Shown: in pieces, positions 57,801-64,000 of the stretch
Numbering within the stretch: position 1 is the stretch's first letter
Layout: the number at the start of each line of letters is the position of its first letter
From: Selaginella moellendorffii
Taxonomy: Eukaryota; Streptophyta; Lycopodiopsida; Selaginellales; Selaginellaceae
Direction of reading: 5' to 3'
NCBI RefSeq assembly: GCF_000143415.4
Contig: NW_003314369.1
Coordinates: 502,006-566,005 of the forward strand
Length of the DNA stretch: 64,000 bases
Made by a program: the position numbers and the translations under genes
Notes under the pieces: generated by a model
The model's database searches: none
What the model saw: the letters and a program-made list of their open reading frames with translations, nothing else
Told to the model about the DNA's origin: nothing

Positions 57801-58009
57801 TGACATCTACGTCAAAAAAGATACTGGAAGTTTCAGGGACGTTAATCCTTTATAGAAGTGTCTCGTCGTACGTGTTGATCTCGACTTGTTTAAATCATAA
57901 TGTTTACACGACAATGTGAAAAACATCCATTGCTCCTTTTTTTTTTTTATAATATAGGAATTTTAAAACTTTGCGTCATAACGACTAAAGAAAATCACAA
58001 AGATTCGAT

Positions 58010-58225
58010 GAAGCTAGCAGAAGAACGAAATCTGGGCGCTCGCTGTGACCGTGAATCGATCCTCGTCACCTTTTGTGTGGAGAGTGTAGCACACGATATA
58101 TGTGAGGCTTGAAGGAGTAGCTTGACATTCCCTCCAAGCAAAGTTCATCATTTCGGTGCTGTGCCACAGGAACTTTAACACCCTTGGTGAATTAGCTGAA
58201 TTCAGCAATGATGTTATAACCTGGT
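58010..58225 (-). pseudogene. Partial, inverted, decayed copy of the PARP-like gene
   Basis: Minus-strand sequence reads VLKFLWHSTEMM, then after a deletion a stretch corresponding to EYTIVLCATLSAQKVDEDRF (here YIVCYTLHTKGDEDRFT). The Gly of WHGT is Ser and the region between is lost. Confidence 0.75.
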
Positions 58226-58670
58226 CATGCTCAAATTGAAAAGAACTTGACCATGAATTATAATAATAAATTCTTGGCTAGTACCACAACAGGTGACCAC
58301 TGATGGGATGTGCAAGACCATCTTTCTTTAATAAATTTAATCTTTAATAGTTATAATAATAATTAATTTTAGTAATTATTAATTTGCTTAAGCAAAGAAA
58401 TGGGGTGGTAGTGAATATACTTAAAATATTTTTGGATATTCAAGGATATTCTACCATTTAACGGTTATTATTCATTTAGATTAATCTTATATTTATCATA
58501 CTCCCTTATTTAAATGTGCTATTGGCATATGGCATCCGGTGAATCTAACAGTTCAAATTCAAAAACTTCAAATAGATGGCATAGATCAAGTGCCAAAGGG
58601 GTGGCAATGCTTCAATAGTGACACTCCAAATCAAGTGAAACTTTTTAGGGTGATAGGGCAGATTGTGAGC

Positions 58671-58702
<32 letters not shown>

Positions 58703-58740
58703 TAATGTTTCCTTTTCCTTTAGTTGGAGCAAGGTTTTGG
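58226..58740. other. AT-rich interval with a (TG)n microsatellite
   Basis: No gene is visible. A run of about 14 TG dinucleotides lies at 58674-58702. Confidence 0.7.
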
Positions 58741-59940
58741 AAATGAAGACCATGTCCCCAGATGAGACAAGCCATTTGCTGCTTCTCACAGCTTGCGCTC
58801 ACAGTGGAGAAGTGGGCCATTGACTGAAGCTATGCTGCTCTTCTTTAGAACCTTGAAAGTAAGATTTTCAATGTTTTTTGAGAGTTTCCATCTATTTATC
58901 TTTGCAGGAAAAAGATCCAGACTGGTAGTCAAGTCGCCAGAGAGAAAAGCTGAGAAAATTGGTGAAATGGCTTTATATTTTTTCGTTTTTGTGTTAGAAC
59001 TAAAACTTTGCAGCTTTCTTTCAGCCTATGCAAGACAATGATTTAAATCCAAGCCTTCAGGAAGAGTACATCCCTGCTGCAAACAACTCTCCTCCATCCC
59101 CCTTGCTGCCATCAGCAAATGGTGGAACAATGTCCAGGTATGTAGTGTTTTGCTCTTTAATAACTGATGTTGCACCTTTGCCATAGGTGCTCAATCTAAG
59201 AACACTCACCTGGTCCAAAGTTGAGCAAAAGCTCCCAATGTCTCCTTTTGTCCTTGTCCATGCCACTGATCCCCCTTGTGCTGGTCATAGCCTGGTAATT
59301 TTTTTAGCTTTTTACTTTCATCTTACAATATTCCGGAGTGTTTTCAGATTCTGAAGAACAGATGCTGTTTGTTGGTGGCCACTTGAGAAACCCTTGACTC
59401 TGTCTCAGGTTAATATAATGCATTTCAGTGTCTCACTTCAGTGCTCTCTATCTCCAGTTCATGTTTTTGATATACAGACTTTCACTTGGTTGCTTTTTCC
59501 AACATATGGACAAGCTCTGGTGCATGTGACATACTGTATCACGAACCTGAGATTGACCATTTGCTGTTTGAGGGGCCAGTCTGTTTCGCTGATCGGATCC
59601 TGTTTAGTGGAGTCATGTTTGGTGGAGAAGACTCCAATAGGTGTCTACTCAATGACCTCAACATCTGTGATCTGGAAACAATGACATGGGAGGCAATATA
59701 AGCCAGCACGGATGTATATTGCATGTGAGGTATGCTATTTTGATTATCCTTCCTGGCCTTACTCTGATTCCATTTGTTTCTGTCCTGCCTAGGGATTGAG
59801 TCTTGTCTTTATGTGTTTGAATGGAGAAGAAACATTAATAGCCTTGGTTTTTTTTGAGACTGTGACTTGTATTGAGGTGGAAGCTGTCAGATGCATGTAC
59901 TGAAGACATGCAAAAGCCAATCAGAGGTGTCTCCTGCTGT
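58741..59940 (+). pseudogene. Kelch-repeat gene remnant, ACBP4/5-like, 5' part
   Basis: Kelch-motif pieces in exon-like blocks read VLNLRTLTWSKVEQKL then PPCAGHSL (59189-59297), EEQMLFVGGHLRNP (59350-59392), VHVFDIQTFTWLLFPTYGQA (59458-59520), RGQSVSLIGSCLV (59572-59610) and GGEDSNRCLLNDLNICDLET (59622-59690). Their order and spacing match the kelch propeller of plant acyl-CoA-binding proteins ACBP4/5. Blocks lie in different frames with stops between them, so it is decayed. No acyl-CoA-binding domain is visible upstream. The gene is split by the hAT element. Confidence 0.65.
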
Positions 59941-60235
59941 CAGTGTGTAACAAAGTCCGAGGCTCCTTTGTACCCCGCCAGTACCATTTCAGAATTGCCG
60001 GTACAAAACAAAGTTACAAGGATATACGACCGGTGCAAAAAATCTCGTATAAGGCTAGATCCGGTACGTTTGGATGTTATAAGGAATCCTGCCGGTACAT
60101 TCACCTACCTTTTGAGGATTAGGGTTTCATGGTTAATTATGTTTAATTAATTCTAATTAACAAGATTAAATAAATAATCATCAATCTTAGTTAACACTAA
60201 CTAAACATAGTTACACTAAGTAAACCATGTCATTA

Positions 60236-60313
60236 ATCTAAGGTTAGAATATTCTTTCACAATGTTCACATGGGCTCTAAGGTTAGAATATTCTTTCACA
60301 ATGTTCACGTGGG
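60236..60313. repeat. 39-bp tandem duplication in the left subterminal region of the hAT element
   Basis: Two adjacent copies begin TCTAAGGTTAGAATATTC and run into AATGTTCAC. The second is followed by a short GTGGGC repeat (60308-60329). Confidence 0.85.
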
Positions 60314-60362
60314 CGTGGGCGTGGGCGTGAACATAGATTTTGGTGGGGAGATCATCTGGGAA

Positions 60363-62690
60363 ATGAGGAGGGTGCCTGCAGGTAGGAGCAAGGCTGCTGC
60401 AAAAGCCATTGCTCAATCAAAGCAATCTTTGTTAAGTTTTGCCCCCATTGTGGAGAGAGGAGGTTTTGTAGATGAGGACAACCTGGAGGGGACTGAGCCT
60501 AAGGAGGGATGTGAAGTGGGAGAAGGTGATGCTGCATCAGTAGAGGAGAAGGAGAAGAAAATTTGTAGGGGGAAGTGGCAACCTGCATGGGTCATAAAAT
60601 GGCGGTGGTTGCATTTTGATCAGAAAAATGGTAATAATTTTCTTGATTTTTCATCTAATCCTACTTGCATTACAGCACTGATCTTTTGCTCAATATGCCG
60701 TGCCAACAAGAATTGCAAGAATCCATTTGGTACATCAGGTTCCACAAACATGAAGACTTCAAGTTTCCATGCTCATGGGCAAACAAAAGATCACAAGCAT
60801 TCCATTTACATAGCTGAGGTGAAAGTTGGCAGTCAATCCTCCATGGCAGCTGCAAATGATCGGCAATAAGAGGCAGTAGAGAAGGGAGTTATTTGCTTGT
60901 TTAGGACTGCTTATGCTATTGCATAAGGTTTTGTTCCTCTTCGCAAATACCCACTGCTTCTGGAGCTACAACAGTTGAACGGAGTTTATGTTCCTAGCAT
61001 GTACAAGAACGTGATGGCCTGCTCACGCTTCATCACTTTCATCAACAAGGTGAGCTAAAGTCTGATGATAAACCTTGACTGAATTTTGTTGTGTAGGTGC
61101 TCTTAGATCAAATTTTGGAGAAAGTTAAAGCTAGCCCATTCTTTGGAATAATGCTAGATGAGAGCACGGATATAAAGTAAAGCTGATTAGTGATATTCTT
61201 GGTTCTAAATTTGTTAATGCAGTACTAGTAAACACCTCATCTTTTACGTGACCTACATCCACGACGCAAGGGTGTTGACAAGCTATTTAGGCTTGTCAAT
61301 GGTGAACAATAGTTTTGCAGAGGTGATTTTTAACACCACCATAGCTTCACTGCAGGATTGGGGGCTGGATATGAGCAGGTTCGTGGGGTTTGGTTAAGAC
61401 GGCTGCAATGTTATGACAGGAAACAGGACAGGGGTTGCAGCAAGGTTGAAGGAGGTCAATCCATTCATGACCTCCATACATTGTCTTTCACACAGAGCTA
61501 ACTTATGTGTGGAGGACGTCTACAAGAATCCAGCAGTTCATAATCTTTGCGATGAAGTGGATTAGGTGGTGAACAAGGTAGCCAGTTTTCTCTCAAGAAG
61601 TTCTAGCAGGTTGCAGCAGCTACAGGCACTACAGGACGAGCTAGACTTCAAGGTGCTGAAGGTGTTGCAGATCCAGCAGACACGTTGGTTGAGTAGGGGT
61701 GGAGCCATTACCAGGATGTGTGAGTGTCTGGAACCACTACTCAAGTTTTTTAAGGATGGGAGAACAACTCAAACAAGGAAGCTGTATGACCGTCTCAGGA
61801 GTTTCAAGTTCCTTTATGCACTCCACTTTCTAGGAGATATCTTGGCAGTGGTAAATCAGCTGAACCTGGAGTTTCAAGCACAGACTATGGACGTGACTAG
61901 TGTTGCACCTTTATGCAAGGCAACTATGGCCAAGATACAGGTATACTATTTGGATAAGCAGGTGGATTTGAATGGTTTTCAATTGGATAGCAGAGGATAT
62001 CCTATAATCCCAGATGGTGGAGGCCGCAATGGTCCTTTGGATGAGCTCAGGTCATCAATTAAGGGAAACGAATACAGAGACGTGGAAATGATCAGGTCGA
62101 TTCACGGAGAAGATTTGGAGGAGGTACTAGAGTTTCAAAAGAACTTTGGCACTAGTCTTTTGGAGGGTATAAGGACCAGGTTACAGGACTCTGAGGCAAC
62201 TGGTATTCTCTCCAAGTTCCACTTTTTAGCTCCTATCAACTTACCTTCATCAGTGCATGAGTTGAAAGCTTTTGGTAAGTTTGAGGTTCAGGAACTTGGA
62301 AAGTTCTACACAGGGATGATCAATGAAGCAGAGCTGGCTGAAGAGTACAGTTTATGGAAGATAATAGCTTCCGAGGAGTGGAAGGGGAAAACTTTTGTGG
62401 ATGTTTGGGGAATGATTTATGCTCACAGTATCTGGACGAAGAAGTATCCCAACTTGCTGAAGTTGGCAATGGTCGGCATGGTTCAATGCTGCAACATTGC
62501 ATCATGTGAGTGTGGGTTTAGTAGAATCAACTTGGTGAAGAATAAGTTTCGAAACCAGATGGGGACGGAGATGGTTGACGAGCTTGTGAGGATCTCCATT
62601 GAGGGTCCGCCAATAGCTAAGTTTGATTTCGAAACAGTGGTGCAAGCATGGAAGGAAGGTGCAGCTTATAGGCATATTTATAGAAGCTAA
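60363..62690 (+). pseudogene. hAT transposase with TTF-type zinc finger, inactivated by four stops
   Basis: Read from the ATG at 60363. The N-terminus has a TTF/BED-like finger (KWQPAWVIKWRWLHFD, then ALIFCSICRANKNC and KTSSFHAHGQTKDHKHSIYI). The catalytic region follows: ASPFFGIMLDESTDI (first Asp), then DGCNVMTG (second Asp context). The long clean C-terminal frame 61566-62690 includes the hAT dimerisation block CNIASCECGFSRINLVKNKF (catalytic Glu). In-frame stops occur at TAA 60867, TAA 60924, TAA 61395 and TAG 61563. Introns are plausible at about 61050-61097 and 61176-61221. The similarity is to ZNF862-like hAT proteins. Confidence 0.8.
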
Positions 62691-62861
62691 AGTGACGGTT
62701 TGTAGATGTTTAACTTCCTTATAGTTTTCATATATTAAGGAATTTATCCGAATGAGATTTCCTCTTTTAAGGATTATGCCGGTACAAAAAAAATATATCC
62801 TATTCATTTTAAGTATTCAAGGATTTTTTCCAGTACACTAAAAATACTTTGTTACACACTG

Positions 62862-63500
62862 GTGTTGGTGGAAGCCATTTTATAGAGGTTGGAGAATCTG
62901 CAAATGTGCCCAAGAGCTCAATAATTTTGAAGGAATCATTAGATCATCAGCCTATGGTATCATGTTTTTGTGCGTCTCTTCCCTGTTTGATAATGTTATT
63001 TTACTTCTTTCCAGGAGAATGGCAGCTACAACACACCAAAGTTGCTGGAGCTTAAACAAGAGCTTGAGGTGGCTTTAGCATCACGCTAAGATGAAATAGC
63101 ATGTACAGCTATGACTGGTCGAATATAAAGAAACCCTTAGCTTTTATGAATTGCTTTAATGGCAAGGAGCTTATGCAGCATGATAGTTCATGGCAGAATG
63201 AAATAGAGGCACTCCAGGTTTGGCATTCTTGTTGGATGTCTCTATGCTTCTCTCTGAAAGTGATGAAAAGAATGAGATTGCTACGCTCCAGGTCGTGTCA
63301 GTGCTGCTGTTGTCCACCAGCAATGACATTCCCACCAGTGTTGCTTGCGGCAAGATCAAGATCATCGTTGAGTTTTAGGCAAATTGATGAAGATGCCTGG
63401 AAAATGAGAGATGAAAACAAGAATAGAAAGAAAAAAAAGAACCAAAAAGGCTCTGGAAATATCTGTATAGCTGAGGGCAGAGGCTCTGTATAGCTGTGAG
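62862..63500 (+). pseudogene. Kelch/ACBP-like gene remnant, 3' part beyond the hAT insertion
   Basis: Exon-like pieces read ESANVPKSSIILKESLDHQP (62894-62953) and ENGSYNTPKLLELKQELEVA (63013-63078), which would fit the C-terminal coiled coil of an ACBP4/5-type protein, then stop codons. Assignment to the same gene as 58741-59940 rests on position and is tentative. Confidence 0.35.
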
Positions 63501-64000
63501 AAGATGCTCTGGAAATGGTTGATTAGAAACTTAAGTCTCATGATTAGAATCTTGGAGGGGTCAGGAAAACTTCCTAGCAGAGAGTAGAATTTTAAACCTT
63601 GGGAGAAAAGAAAGCTTGAATGACAAAAGCAAAGTACCTTGAGCATGTTGCATTGCATAAAATCTTGTCTTGGCTTCTTAAGACAGGAGGACATTGTGCA
63701 CATCCAAAATGTTCAAGTCATGTCAAAAGTGTTTCTAAGAAGGATTTTCAAATAGAGACAGACTTGGATAGGACATTTAGATTCATACCTTGTCAAGATG
63801 CTCTCCATGTGCTTGAAAAAACTTTGGGAGGATGTAATGAGAAGGATTCCAAGCTGATGGCATTACTTGCATGTGCTTCTTGATGGCTTACAATCACTGG
63901 CCATCGAGTGACAAGGAGTGGAAGAATTGGTGACAAAATAAATGGAAAGTGTGCATTTCAATGTAAACCTTATTGTTTAATCATTTTCTGCAAAAGAATT
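63501..64000 (+). other. Unassigned end of window with one open frame
   Basis: A frame from 63620 to 63883 reads YLEHVALHKILSWLLKTGGH and later KKDFQIETDLDRTFRFIPCQ. It is protein-like in composition but I do not recognise it; it may be an exon of a gene continuing to the right. Confidence 0.25.

Larger units (their letters stand above)
59941..62861 (+). mobile_element. hAT-superfamily transposon, near complete
   Basis: Terminal inverted repeats of 16 bp: CAGTGTGTAACAAAGT at 59941-59956 and its exact reverse complement at 62846-62861. Subterminal CCGGTAC-type motifs occur near 59970, 59997, 60029, 60060 and 60091 on the left and near 62778 and 62830 on the right, as expected for transposase binding. 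The interior encodes a hAT transposase. The 8-bp flanks (CCTGCTGT and GTGTTGGT) do not match, so the target duplication has decayed or the ends have been rearranged. Confidence 0.85.

Noticed and set aside
59933-62869. 8-bp target-site duplication for the hAT element
   Set aside because: The flanks CCTGCTGT and GTGTTGGT do not match even allowing shifts of one or two bases.

Overview
The window is nuclear DNA of a land plant with swimming sperm. It combines a dynein heavy chain (absent from flowering plants), plant-only transcription factors (Dof, GARP/APRR2-like), plant PPR proteins, and genes split by many very short introns (about 50-60 nt). Together these point to a lycophyte, most likely Selaginella; that species assignment is inference. 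There is no prokaryotic signature.

Layout. 1-7339 (-): 5' part of an axonemal-type dynein heavy chain running off the left edge. 7510-10277 (-): PAS-domain Raf-like MAPKKK with an unusual DFS in place of DFG. 10922-12791 (+): BPI/LBP-family secreted protein. 15493-18179 (+): APRR2/GLK-like regulator (receiver plus GARP). 19056-20412 (-): cycling-Dof-factor-like gene. The last two converge tail to tail, and each has a cluster of ACGT/G-box sites upstream.

21060-34010 is an AT-rich, gene-empty block of decayed repeats. It holds a candidate MITE, two inverted repeat copies, a GAGATGGA-type tandem array and a 100-N assembly gap. Genes resume at 34886: a small coiled-coil gene with weak PAIR1/PRD3 resemblance, an AHA1-type Hsp90 co-chaperone gene, then a broken P-loop NTPase gene.

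40460-45420 is a local cluster of a short secreted peptide gene: one intact 65-aa copy (43727-43924) and three decayed copies, around a broken PPR gene. The mature peptide is a two-fold internal repeat, C-x10-C-x2-C-x10-C, rich in Trp, which I do not recognise.

46600-58200 is a tandem duplication of a block carrying an Arb2/FAM172-domain gene (-) and a divergent PPR gene (+). Copy 1 keeps an intact Arb2 gene and a truncated PPR; copy 2 keeps an intact PPR and a broken Arb2 gene, so loss is reciprocal. Between them lies a small gene with a PARP-like WHGT motif, whose partial inverted copy is at 58010-58225. 58740-63500 is a decayed kelch gene (ACBP4/5-like) split by a 2.9-kb hAT transposon with 16-bp terminal inverted repeats.

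All gene models here are read from sequence by eye; splice junctions were chosen by GT-AG and reading-frame continuity.
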